Source: Progne subis subis
Taxonomy: Eukaryota; Chordata; Aves; Passeriformes; Hirundinidae
Length of the DNA stretch: 64,000 bases
Assembly (NCBI GenBank): GCA_022316685.1
Contig: JAKJHU010000061.1
Location: 3,533,709-3,597,708 of the forward strand
Direction: 5' to 3'
The notes beneath the pieces were generated by a model. It saw nothing but the letters and a program-made list of their open reading frames with translations, ran no database searches and was not told where the DNA came from. Below, piece by piece: positions 21,110 to 33,538 of this stretch. Each line of letters starts with the position of its first letter. Position 1 is the stretch's first letter. The position numbers and the translations under genes were made by a program.

Positions 21110-24100
21110 GGGACAAAAGGTGATGAATGTTTCTGCTAAAACAGTCCATTAAGATGATTCATTAACATTACAAAGAGGTCTGCAGCCTGTGTGCCACTTG
21201 GAGCCTTTAAAAGTCTGGGAAAGTGAGAGGCATTACCATAGGAAATGCTTTATGCTAAATGTGTGCTGATAGAATCTAAAGTCCACTTTCTGCAGATAAC
21301 ATCACTTTTTACATTTTGCACTACAAGGTCTGAGGATGCTTTGTACTCCTCAATTCCTCGAGAATGTATCTTCCTAACTAAGGAGAGGAGCAATAAAAGT
21401 CCCAATGCTCTGGCATACATTCGAGTCCCTCACACTTCTCTTTGAACTGATGGGCCTGGAATGCTGAATCGCTGGTTGCACCACTGCGGAATGACATGGG
21501 AGCCATGAGTTATAGTCACAACAGCTACAGCTTTATTAAATGCACACCAAATAAAGCTCCTATAATGATCTTTTCAGGTCAAATAACAGCAGATGCCTGC
21601 TGTGTAACAGCAAGGCGGTGTACCAGCCCCAACTGCTAGAGGAATAGTAGGGGGGTTAAATCAGCGTGTAAATGTATCTGAAACAGCAAAATAAAGTCTT
21701 CAGTATTTTCCTAACAAATTATTCCCTGAAAGTGGAGCTAACGAAGCTTGGTTCTTCATGGATTTATGTCGCAGCTCTTACATGTCCCTCTTGGAATAAC
21801 CCTGGTTGTCTTCCACCATATCCCACCCCAATCCCTTCGTCCCTCACCTCCCCCCTGCAAGAACATATGCAGGCTCCCTTATTCCCTGGGGAATACCGTA
21901 GCACGCCTTGGCATCTTCTCCCAGCCATTCCTTGACTTTTGTTTTTGATTTGGCAGCTGAACGAAGCAGTGTTTTCACCAAGGAATATCAGAGCAATGTG
22001 CAAATCAGTCGAGAGTCTTGCTGCTGTCAAACACAATGAACAATTGCCGAACTCTCCCTTCTCCCTCAGTGGGAGAATTAGTAAGGATTCCTTCCTCCCC
22101 TTAGATGCTAATCCTTGCAAAACTGGTAAGGACAACTGGTAAGTATCTCCAAATCATCTACATAACCTGTGACAAATGTGTCAACATCTTGGAAACTGGG
22201 TCAGACAAATAATTAGATTGTGTAAGTGATTTCCCTAGGGAACCAGACTATGAGGTGTGATAGGATCTGCACTGACCAGAAGTCAGTAGAATCTTGTTTA
22301 TAATGTGTGCAGCACCTGTCCAGACTACGTGCATGGTCTCAAAAACAAGCTGGACCGGGTTCTAGGAGCACAACAAGACACTTGCAACAGACCTAATAAA
22401 TTCTGCTTCTCAGTAGATAATTACCCTGGTTTATTTCTCAGTCAGCGAATTAGCACAGCTACACCAAATCCTAGGCTGGAGATGACTGAGATAGATTTGT
22501 TGTCCCTGCATGGCATGAATTTTCCTCTCTAGATACTTCAATTAGAAGTGAAACACTACAGATACTGAATCTGAACAAGGGAATGGAGTTGAGGGACATG
22601 TGTGACATCACACACATCAAACAGCTCCCCCCAGTACTGTTCAATATCTTCTAGCTGCTTGGGGAGTTGGGAAAACAACACTTAACGTCTGGCACCAAAT
22701 ATATTTCCAGCTGATTCTTCTAGGAAACAAGGCGCTGACTGCATTCATCATCTGTGACCAGGCTTTATCACCAAGTGCCCTGTACTGCACCAGCCTCATC
22801 TACAGGAACAGGATAACTGTTTCCAAGCAGAGCCATTAACCCAGGAATCCAAAAACCAGTCTCAGACATGGTAAACACCTTTCAGACGAGCTCGGCTGAT
22901 ACGTGAACGGCGAGTGCTGAGGCGTGGAGCTGTGCCTGGTGAAACACATGCTCCCCACCTCCGCAAACGCCTCTAGAGCCCCCTGGGACACTTGCAAGTC
23001 TCAGCTCTTAGTCAACAACGCCCAAGGGTGCCCAGCGCTGGGGGAGTGCCTTTGTGGGAGGATCAGGCCTGGGTGTCAGACAGACGCAGGAAGGAGGGAA
23101 CACAAAGTCGTGGGAGGCTGGCAGGAGCACAGGCTAAACCAGAAAGAGAAGCTGAACATGTGCGTCCAGCGGCTCGATGAGGTTCAGAGTGGGAACAAGG
23201 ATGAAAGGATGGGATTGAAAGATCCCTGTTTGCAAAGCAAAGGAGAAGGGTTGAAATTTTAGCCTTTCCTCATGTTTTCTGAATTTTTCCCCCTCCACAT
23301 ACTGAATTTAACTTAATTTCAGTAATAGCTGAGAGACAATCATCAACATGTTTTTATATTTTACTCTTGATATTCTGTACGAAGTTCCCAGAAGTTTACC
23401 CATAAGACTGCCCCACTCCAGACTTCGTTTATGATCTCTTCTCCAAACTACAAAAATACTGAGGGTAAATACCTCACATAGCAGAACACAGAGGTAGATT
23501 TCACCACAAAAAAGCCGGTTGAGAATTTTTGGAGAAAGTGCTTTTTTTCCACCAGAAAATGCTAACTTGCAAAAGAAAGAAAATTAAAATATGCTGATTG
23601 CCATGGAAATAGTTAGGTAGGTTCAGATATTTCCATGAGAAAATTTTGTTCTTAAAGAGAATGGAGTAAAAATATGGGTGGTACTTTATTAGACTCCCAA
23701 AGTCAAAAGGATACCCAAATATATGCTAGCGTCCTAACAAACACAACAGAATAGCTGTCTATTCTCCATGCAGCTACTTTATTTATTAAAAAAAAAAAAA
23801 AAAAAGCAAAATAAAATTCCCCAGGGTGAAGAGAAACTGCCTGATGAAACAGCTGGTGACTAAGTCTCACCTATGAAGCGCAGAACTCCAAGCAAGCTCT
23901 TTTTCAACCCACTACAGAGCCCAGATTTCAGTCTGACAAAAATAATGTTGAAAACATTATGTCAAATGTCTGCTCCAAATCCCATAAAGCACTCCTTGGA
24001 CAGGGCCCAAGTAAATACCCTAGCCACTGGATGTTGGCTATTCTGGGATGTCTCATTCTTTCTATTCATGTTTTGTTTTTTAAATCATTCTGTGACAAAT

Positions 24101-27100
24101 CTAAAACAAATGTCAAAACCGTTAATTTTTTTATACATGAGGTTTTTTTTCTGTTTCTGGACAACTCTAATTCTCAGTGCACCACCCTTAACTCTTTCAT
24201 TCATTTCTTCTTTTAGAATTTGGTCCAACTTACTGGCTTTTAGAAGAGTGACAGACACTTAGCTCTTGCATAGGGAAAATTAATTTGATTTGTGCATTCT
24301 GTATTGTCCTATATAATTGATTTTTAAATTTACTTTGCAGGCCTTTGGGGCCCATGAGCTGCTTTTACAGGGATCCAAAAAGGTAAATAAAAAACATTGC
24401 TTTGGCATGACATAAAGAATTGGCTGCCACCAAAGGCTGCAAATTAGAAAACATTAAAGATCACTGCTTTATACAAATGTATCTGTGTCCTACTGCTGTT
24501 AGTATAGGTTGAAAGCTTGAAATAAGCTTTTATTTGCATTGGGATAAAAAACCCAAACTATTAACATTATTAAAAACTAAGTGAATCACAACATTTTTTG
24601 GAAGAGAGTAAGAAGAATACTTTGGCTCAGTAGATCCATGTATAACCAGATCCATCACTTTCAAGAGAAAGCAATTTTACAACAGTCAAAGTTAATATAA
24701 AGTTCACATTGTTACTTTTTCTTCATGTACCCATATGAAAACTGAAGAAAATTATCATTTGACAAACTTGCTTTTCATGATTAGAAGATATCACTTGTCT
24801 AACGTGATCCCTAAGCTTAAGAATGGCTAATCAAAAATGCTGAAAAAAATCTGGCTGCTTTACATAGCATTAAACAGTTAAAAATCCGTTTAATTTTTTT
24901 TCTGATTTGCTAAATAATTCCCATAAACTTATTTAGATAGATTCAAAAAACATCTTTTTTCTTTTGTCTATCCACTTCGACACCTCTGAGGCAGCAAATT
25001 TTAGTCAGATACAGTTAATATCTTGCTCCTAGAAACTTTCAATAAAAACTTTCTTCAAATGTGTATTTTTGAGAAAAGATATGACAAAATGGATACAGTA
25101 GCTTCATGCTATCACATTGCCATTACCATATTTAATCCTGAAAACTAAAAGCTACCACACTCTGGATCACGCCCACGTGCGTACCAATAAGAAAAATAAA
25201 ATCAGATTCATGGAAACACGGGCATGTGCTCAAGGATCTCGGCCGTGCTGCTGTGAAAACAGCATTTTCACAAGAGGCAGGGGCTCGTTCAGCTGTCCTT
25301 TAACCAGAGACTTTTCTCTACCCCCAGCACAACAATGCAGTCAAGAGACAATGAGGCTCTGCAGTTTATGAGCTCCCTTGATGGCCGAAGTGTTCTTCCA
25401 TACCTACCAAATATAGTAAACAGTAAATGCTCAGCTTCTTGTTCTTGCCTCAAGGCTTAGAAACAATTTGCAAACCCTCCCAATTCGCTTTTCGTCCCCA
25501 TTCCCTCCATCAGACTTGCTAACAGTATTTCCCACAAAGATTCTTTTGTTCCTATTGAAAATCTCTTAAAGATTTCTTTGACATTTCTCTTTCTTTCAGT
25601 ATCCCGTGGCAGGGTGCTGGACCTTCATCCTGGGACTTACCCAAATCCTTCCTTTTTCCGAGACTGAAACCTTCCATCCCGCTGTTTTACAAAGGAAGAG
25701 TGTAGGCACTATCCCTAACCATAAAACAAAATCTAGAGCTATGAGCTCCTCCCAAAAATGGCAGAGTGCCCTCAGACCCCCATCACTTGGTGGAATTTTT
25801 AAGATGTTCTGAATATTGTTCCTTTTTTCCCATGATTTAGCCTTTACTCAATATATACTTCCTGTCTTGATGGATGTTCTTCTCTCTTCTCTTTCCTCTA
25901 TCTCTCCCTGTTTCCAAATAAAGCAGCAGCCTATGCTTTAAGTTAGAAATACCCTTATTAAATCCGATATTAGAACACAAACTCCAGCTTCTCCCAAAAG
26001 AAACTGGCATTTCTATTTGCAAATGTCACCAGTGTAATTCCCAAATCATCCAAATTAGGGACTTTTGCTGTCTGACTCGTCATCATTTCCCAATTACAGA
26101 CAGTAAGATGCTCCGTAAACAGGTTTTTGTTGAAGTGGAAGGTCTCCTGTGCTGTTCTTTTCATGTATTCAGGACATGGAAATAGGGACAGGAATAATCA
26201 GGAAGTGATTCAAAATCTCCATAGCCCTCATCTGTGTGAGGACACACTGCCTGTGCTGCACGTACCCTGCAGTTACTCAGCTGGAAGAGCAGGAGTTTGG
26301 TCCTGTGTGGTTTCAGTTTATCATCATAACTTCAATTTCTGTAGACATTAAATGACTGAAACCTTTCCCCTGCTCACGATAAACATATTATTCACGAAGA
26401 CGGTTTTAACCACCAAAACAAATGAGAGGATCTTTCTGGAATGTAAAAATCTTAACTTCTCCGGATTTTACGTTTTCATGAGCTTAACAGACAGGAACTT
26501 ATCCCAAGGAAATAAGTTACATTTTTATGTGGTACTCTAAAGAGTCTATTTTATAGCTCCTTGATTTAAACAAACAAACATACAAACTGCTTTCTTCTGC
26601 TCTTTAGCCGACAATATTTAGTACTCTTTATAGGATGCTAACTGTGGAAATCCATGCTTTTAAATTATGCTTTTTTGGGTGCCTTGAACAACAAAAACAA
26701 CAGATTCTCTCTTGCGGTCAGACCACCAGAGCGGAGTAAAGTGCAATAACTCTGAGAGTTTCTGCCCCATGTTCTGCTCTGCTTGTCCTTTTGAAAGGGG
26801 GCTCAATGAAGAGCCTTGTTGAGACCTCCGCTGGTGCCACTGTTTATAGAGGGGGTCATTAGGAACAGTTTAGTCAGAACAAAAGGGGTTTTGTTTCTAT
26901 TGTCCCGCTTGCAGTTTGACGATGTCTTAACTGAAAAATTATCTTAATAGTCTAACAGTATATATTCGCCTATGGGGCTCAGACAACTGCAGAAAGGGCT
27001 TTGGATGAATGCTGAAAAGATGCACTTGACAAAGCCAACTCAGTGCACGCTGAGCACTGGAAGGAACCGCATTTTTTTCTGACTGAAAACTTAGAAGTGC

Positions 27101-28380
27101 CAGTCTCGGAAAGATAAACTCCTACAGCACTGCACTCACAGCAAAAGCACTCTCCACAAAAGGAGCAGCAGTGACACCAAACACTCCGCACTCAGCCACG
27201 GGGAGCTCCTGGGTGGGTGCAAACATGCACATCTCCCTCTGCTCACACAGTGCTGCACCAACACACACCAGTAGAGGAAATTGGCTCTTTGGGTTCTTTA
27301 AAAATCCTCCTGATTCGTGATTTTGTGCTGCTAAAGGTCTGGGAGATCGCTTCAGGCAGCCACTTGTAATGTGCAAACCTCCTCCCTCGGTCGGACCGGG
27401 AGCTGGGGCCAAGCCCTGCTTCCCTGCTCTGCTTGGGAGAGGATTTTTGTGGCCAGGGCTTTAGACAGCCAAATGAATCTCCAGCTCCCATCTTCCTTCA
27501 GACTGGTTCAGAAATGCTGCTATAAATCACCACAGATATAAAGAAAGTTATTTTAGAGGCAGAACCAGATGGGGGGGAAAAAAAAAATGCACATTGTGTC
27601 TGTGCAGCCCCATGCAGATCAGAATTGGCAGCTCCAAACTTCCAACTGGAGTGGCTCTAATGTGTATTCAAAGTAAACTGTGAAAATAATTGTTCCTATG
27701 GAAATGAAATATAAATAAAATTAGGGTCTGAGACCATATAAGATAATGTTGGACCAAATTCTGTTTCCTGCTCGTTGAAATGCACAAGATAAGCCTCAAC
27801 AGGAGAGAAGCTGTGGGGTGCAGCTGTTGTATATAATCCTGCTTCCTACAGACCTGTAAAACCAGCAGTCTCCAAAGATCTCTCTGCTCCAGCAACACGA
27901 GTTTTATGATTCAGGGGCATGGTACATATGGTTTAGCATACACACCCCAATTTTCCATGCAACCTCCCCTGTTAGGATTACTAATACTTGTGGCATGAGT
28001 AGTTTGTACAGCAGCTGTGCAAGGGTTATGCAAGCATTTATGTACACATTGGAATAAAGGCGCAAAATAATGGTTCTTTTGAGGTATTACTCTGCACCTG
28101 CCTGGGGAGAAAAAGAAAAGCCATCCAAATTCATCCCATCGCATTTACAGGGCAGGATCAGTTATTTTGTTCCCTTTGAAAAAAATGAATATGTTTTATA
28201 TGCTTTTTGTTCAATATTAAAATAGCAAGCATCTCTGCTTTTAGCGAATGAAAACAGCAGAAAACCAGAAAAGACGTAAATATGCGTTAATAAGAAGAAT
28301 CCTGAGTGTCTGTAGGAGCAAAGATTGCGATTTATTGTAAGAAAATGTAACAACTAAGCAGATTTTCAGAGGCACATTTC
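21110..28380. other. Intergenic sequence, central part
   Basis: No exon, RNA gene or intact transposon is supported. It contains an A18 run at 23788-23805. A moderately GC-rich stretch at 22880-23200 and another at 27120-27480 carry open frames on several strands, but none has a recognisable domain, splice-consistent exon or conserved motif that I can identify. Confidence 0.55.
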
Positions 28381-28399
28381 CAAGGTGCTGCAGCACGAC

Positions 28400-28610
28400 T
28401 CAAATCCGCTCCCAACAGTGACGTCCGAGCTCGTGCCCAGCGTAGCTTTTCACAAATACGAGCCTGAGATCTCAGACGTTTGGATTACAATGTTACCAAC
28501 GAAGGAAATACCTGGGCTTGTGCCAAAACCGTCAATCAAATCAAGTGTGCACACAATAATTTCATAGTACAAAATAAATCCGGTTTTCTTCGAGCTGCTT
28601 TGGCAATACT
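28400..28610. promoter_or_regulatory. Candidate noncoding element with retained CpGs
   Basis: About nine CpGs (for example GTGACGTCCGAGCTCG, CAGCGTAGC, TACGAGCC, AACGAAGG, AACCGTC, ATCCGG, TTCGAGC) occur in some 200 bp of otherwise ordinary intergenic DNA, including a CRE-like TGACGTC. CpG decay makes such clusters uncommon outside constrained or unmethylated DNA. It lies about 5 kb upstream of the BMP7 start codon. Regulatory function is an inference. Confidence 0.2.
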
Positions 28611-28619
28611 GGAGTCTAC

Positions 28620-31600
28620 ATTAAGCAGTACTCCCATGCCTTGTATCTGTGATGCAGAAATATATTAGTTACATAAAGTTTAAAGAGATTATTGAAGTAC
28701 CCTGGGGTATGCATGCATGCTCATACCAATATATAAACTTATATAGAAAATACAGCACAGGCCGATATTCAAGCTGCATAGAAATGTTACTGCAAATGCA
28801 ACATTGTGAAAGTTTCAGTGACATGAACTCATTTCTAATGTTCTCTGAAGTCAATAGCAATAAAAGGATCCCTGTGGCGATCCAGTTTTATGAAGCAAAG
28901 GGCTGAATCTGTGAAGGACTGAACCCTGTCCACCTTCCTCAGTTGGCGAACATTAAATTCAACACCACTGCCCCATTTCATAAATCCTCAAAATCTATTT
29001 TAGCTTTCACTGGCATCCTCAAAAGTAATAATGCCTTTTTCACACCCCAAAACACAGATTTCATTTCTGACTCTCCTCTGATCAGTAGCATTGAGAACCA
29101 ACACTTAATTTTTACAACATGATCAGTATTGTCCAACAGAGCACAGCTCAAGCCAGATCTGTTCAAATTCCTGGATTAGAGCTAATATAATGGCTTTATC
29201 CTATAATGTGATTAACTTCATGTTGGTGAATGCGTTCTCAGTAATAATGCTGGAGAAACTTTTGATAAGAATGATCCAATACAGTGTAAAAAAATACGTG
29301 AGCTAATTATCCATTCTTATACAAATAATAACGCTGTTATTTTTGCTGCATAAATGTTTTTCATACAAAGGGCATAGACACACAGTTCAAAATTCCCCAA
29401 ACACATGCTATTTCAGTGGGACTATTTGGAAGGAGAAAAAAGTTTGCTATAATTTAGGACTTGCACTTTGTTCAAGACAAATGAGAGAAGATGCAAAACA
29501 GAACGGAAAAGAACCATGGTTAAAGTTAAAAAGAGGACATCAAAGTAGGAAGACAAGGAGCTTGAAACTGAATCAGCAGAAAAGAGGACAAAATGCTTTG
29601 TGTCTAATTTTTGAAAAGTCATTAAATGAGTTTCTGAGCAGAACCCACACTTTTTAATACCCGTTTGGTAAAACTGAATGCAAATGGCCAAATTCTGCCC
29701 CCAACATATGCCTCAGATGGGTACATGAGGATGACAAATTCACCAAGCACAAACCTGCACATTTTCATGCATTTCATGTTTTTAAATCAGCCCCTTTATT
29801 TATCTCCTAAATACATACTTCCAAATATACTGACTTCCACACAAACAAAAAAATGGTGGTAGTTGGTATTAAACCGGGGTAAGAGTGGCACACAGAGCTC
29901 ACAGAGATCAAAAAGTTACTTAGTTGGTAATGTGGCTTGTGCAGAACCTCCAAATCATTGGGAGTTTGTTTTTATAGAAATTATCTGAAACAACGAGTGC
30001 CAACAAACAGGGATTACTTCATCACAAGCATTTAGTTTTCCTTCTCAAGAAGAGGAGGATACATAAAAGAAGTAGAGAAAGCTAAGAGGAAAAACTGGTT
30101 TCTTAATTGATCCAGGAAGGAGGAGGAAAAAGACAGTGACATGAAGGTGCCAATATTTCAGCAGCCTGTGTGGAACTGATCCTGCAGGAAGTAGGATAGG
30201 GTTTACACAGCAGGCAGGAAAGGAGGGAAGAGAAAGACGTTGTCCATGAGAAAAGGTACAAACTGGATTGCCTTTCTGTTAGAAAGGTATTTGAAATTCA
30301 AGCTCAGATCTGAGGGCTGAACCACTGCAGTTTGAGCTGCATCCTCCTTTATTGTATCCAGCAGAATAAATGCTGCCCTTTGTTGCGCCCCAAAGCAAGA
30401 TGAAGGCAAGAGCTGAGGACTTCACATCAAAAAGTTATTCTTTAACAAATCCACTTTCTCATCCCATGCTTCTGGTGTGGTTTTGTTATGCTGTTTTAAG
30501 TACCCTCATTGCAAACTATCATGTATTTATTAAAAAGTGTACGAGTGCAACAGTCGTAGAAAATACTGTATAAAAGAGAAAACTTTCCAAACTGTTCCTA
30601 TAAAAGCACTGGATCCAGCTGCAACATTACCCCTCTTTTAAGAGTATATCCTGCATTAAATCAGGATATAGGTAAATGTGGCCTAACCCAGACCACTTAG
30701 ACAAAACAAAAAGGAAATATTTTCAAAACCTTTTTCAAGAAATTTGACAAAACAAAAAGGAAATATTTTCAAAACCTTTTTCAAGAAATTTGTCAAATCA
30801 AGGGTTTCAAGGCTTAGTTGTTGTCCTCCGCTTTCTCCAATGACACTTAGAGCTCCAAGAGCAGTTACCTAAGGTGTTAACGAGCGAGCAGAGAAACTTC
30901 CCACACTTTTCTTTTTCTTCCTCTCAGAGCATATGTCCATTCCAGAACACAACAATGACCTGAAGTTTAGTAACTTTTTTAAAGGGAGCAACGAGCAATT
31001 CAAGCACAAATAATTTAGGCAGCAGAGACACCTGCTCTCCACCCCACTGCTCCATCCTTGCAGACTTTTTAATCTCATATCCATGCCAAAGGCAAGGCTC
31101 CTTGTCCTACCACTGCTTAATGAAATGCCAACGCTCACACCTCTGGAAAAACAGTCTACAAGGAACAAAAAAGAAAGAGAAATCAGGTTGTCTGCAGCTG
31201 AAAGGGAGAGCAGAGAGATCCCAAATCATCTGTCTGCCCTTCCTACAGCCGCCCAACCCAGACACCCTCTCCTTGCCCCCAGCTGTGCATTCCTGTGGCC
31301 TCCCTCGTTCCACCGCAACATGGAGTCAGGCAGAACAAGAAGCTGATCCAGCAGAAAATTATTTCAACTAAAATAAATACACGAATGGTTAAAAAAAAAA
31401 AAAATCATAAAAACAGAATCAGTTCCCTGACCTGTGTGTAAGTGTTGGTACCGGCATTGGAGAGGGGCGGGGTTGCACAGCTGAAGGTCCAGGCTGGGGT
31501 GGGATGAGAAAACAAAGATCTTTCTCAGGGGGAGCCTGGCTTTAAATCAGCTTAAATTGATCTAGAAACCACACCCTCGGCAAGGAAGAAATTTAGGCAA

Positions 31601-32930
31601 ATATATGTGTGGTGAAGAGCAGGTTAGTGCTGCTCCTCAGGAAGTGCAAAAGATGCTGGAGAGCTTGATCTTAACTGGGCAGCCAAAATTCAACTGCTCT
31701 GGTGTTTCCGTCAGTGGGGAGCGCTGGGAAGGCAGCTACAGGGGGGATTTTTGAGCAGCCCCATTAGCACCAGTGAGTGCAGCAAGTGCTCTCATGTTAC
31801 CTAAGGTGGGTGTAGCTCCACAGCCTCTCTGCACCCTCCATCCTCCCAGAGCTTGAGCCATTCCTAAGCATGTGTTAGGTCTGAGCCGAGCGTTTAATGC
31901 TGGTTCCACCACTCTTTCAATAGTGCTGTGAGTCATTTCTATGTGATGCCTCAGTTTCCCTGTTATTAAGAGGCGCACATGCATGCATACAAACACATTA
32001 AATCATTCATCACCCTTCCCATGCAGTCTTTTGACTGGCTACCTGCTGTTCACGCCAAGATTTGGAACATAAAAACTAAAAGAAGTGCTAAATGTTAGTT
32101 TCCAAAAGAGTTGCAGGATCTGGTGCTGGATATTACCAGGTATTGCTCCTAAGAAAATAATAAATGAACAATCTATCAAAAAACACCCCCCAAAACACTG
32201 ACCTGCTTTATCCTCCACCCTCTTCTTCTCCCTTTGCCCAAGGAATGAATCTTAATGTTAGTACTAACTTGATGTATATATGTGTGGTTTCTGAGGTTAC
32301 CTCAGCCTCGATTCAGTGACCCAAAGAGACCATCCTGGCTTCCCCTTCTTTCCAAGTAAGATCTGGGAAGCATCAGTTTACAATTGTCATCTGATATTAT
32401 CATTATTATTATTAATTACTGTTGTAACAGACATCTACCTGGGCTAATTGGGACTGGGGCTCCATTACTGTAGATGCTGCACCCACTCAGTTAAAAAAAG
32501 TTGACAGTCAATTTCAAGGCAGTATCCCCAAAATGGCATGTACCAGGAGCAGAAGGAAATGGGAAGGCAAGGGTGTAGGGTAATGGAATGGCACAAACCA
32601 CCCGTGTGCACAGGTTGGTGGTTTCATTTCAAGTAAATGTTCCTGGTTTTACCATTCTTAGAGAATATCTCCCCCTTCGGATTTCTAACGCTTCTCCATT
32701 AACTCTCCCCACTGCCACCTGGAAAAAGTGACCTGGGGCTCTGTGAACAGAGACATATATACGTGTCTGTGCACGTGAATATATAATCATCACGTTTTAA
32801 ATTATTTAATGGTGATGGTTTTGTCACGGACAGTCTCTTCTAATCTGTACTTCTTAAAAAAAAAAAAAAAATAAAAAGGAGAGTAGGCAGGGGAAAAAAG
32901 TGTGTACGGTGCTTGTGCAGGCGGCCGAAG
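28620..32930. other. Intergenic sequence immediately upstream of BMP7
   Basis: No gene is supported. It contains a perfect 46-bp tandem duplication at 30701-30792, an A14 run at 31391-31404, a short ATT tract near 32397-32417 and an A16 run at 32856-32871. GC content rises only from about 33030. Confidence 0.6.
30701..30792. repeat. Perfect 46-bp tandem duplication
   Basis: Two identical 46-bp copies, 30701-30746 and 30747-30792, each beginning ACAAAACAAAAAGGAAATAT and ending CAAGAAATTTG, abut exactly. Absence of any mismatch indicates a recent duplication or an assembly duplication. Confidence 0.95.
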
Positions 32931-32940
32931 TACTCGCATC

Positions 32941-32947
32941 TATAAAG
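32941..32947 (+). promoter_or_regulatory. TATA-like element upstream of BMP7
   Basis: TATAAAG occurs about 600 bp upstream of the BMP7 start codon, at the left margin of the CpG island. If used, transcription would start near 32970 and give a 5' leader of roughly 570 nt. CpG-island promoters are often TATA-less with dispersed starts, so this may be incidental. Confidence 0.2.
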
Positions 32948-33145
32948 TCTGTGGGAGTTTGGGCCCCTTCCTTATACATAAACCGCCCTCCCTCCTGGGG
33001 TGTCTTCTCCTTAATGACGTTCACGGTAATTTAGGCGCCGGGGACCGGCTCAGCCTCTCGCCGAGCCCGCAGCCTCCACAAACATCCTGAAAAGCAACCT
33101 GAGCAGACGGTCCCTCCTCGAGGCAGTTCCAGGGATTTTCTCTCT

Positions 33146-33188
33146 CCCGAGCGCTTTTGGAGCGGGCGAGCGAGAGAGAGCGCTCGGG
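33146..33188 (+). promoter_or_regulatory. GC-rich hairpin in the presumed BMP7 5' leader
   Basis: CCCGAGCGCT at 33146-33155 and AGCGCTCGGG at 33179-33188 are perfectly complementary 10-bp arms with a 23-nt loop. If the region is transcribed, this would be a stable stem about 350 nt upstream of the start codon, able to slow scanning ribosomes. The function is inferred. Confidence 0.35.
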
Positions 33189-33348
33189 TTTTTGCTGCCT
33201 GCTCCTCCCACCAGAGACACCCTCCCGCCGCTCCCCGCCGAGCCGCGCCGCTCACACGGCTCCGCCGCGGCGTGCGGGACGCGGGCGCAGCGCTCCGCTC
33301 CCGCCGCCGGGGGAAGCGCTTCGGGCCGCCGCCTCCGCCGCCCCGTCC

Positions 33349-33366
33349 ATGGGCCGGTGCCGCTGA
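33349..33366 (+). other. Upstream ORF 1 in BMP7 leader (5 codons)
   Basis: ATG at 33349 opens a five-codon reading frame (MGRCR) ending at TGA 33366. It lies 190 nt upstream of the BMP7 start. It is short enough to allow reinitiation at the main start. Confidence 0.4.
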
Positions 33367-33388
33367 TCAGCCGCCGCCGCCTCGGGCC

Positions 33389-33421
33389 ATGAGCGGGCTG
33401 CGGCGCCTCCGCGGGGGCTGA
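33389..33421 (+). other. Upstream ORF 2 in BMP7 leader (10 codons)
   Basis: ATG at 33389, with G at -3, opens a ten-codon frame (MSGLRRLRGG) ending at TGA 33421, 118 nt before the chosen BMP7 start. Its start context is about as good as that of the main start, so it could tune translation. Confidence 0.4.
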
Positions 33422-33538
33422 GCGCGGGGCCGCTCGCTCCGTCCGCGCCCCCCGCGCATGCCGGTGGCGGGGCGCGTCCCGCGGCGGGGCAGCCCCGCGC
33501 CCCCCGCGCCGCCCCGCAGCCGCCGCCGCCGCTCCGCG

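Noticed and set aside
33458..33538. Longer BMP7 N-terminus starting at the upstream in-frame ATG
   Set aside because: It would put 27 Arg/Pro-rich residues before a well-formed signal peptide, the start context is weaker, and human BMP7 begins close to the downstream ATG.
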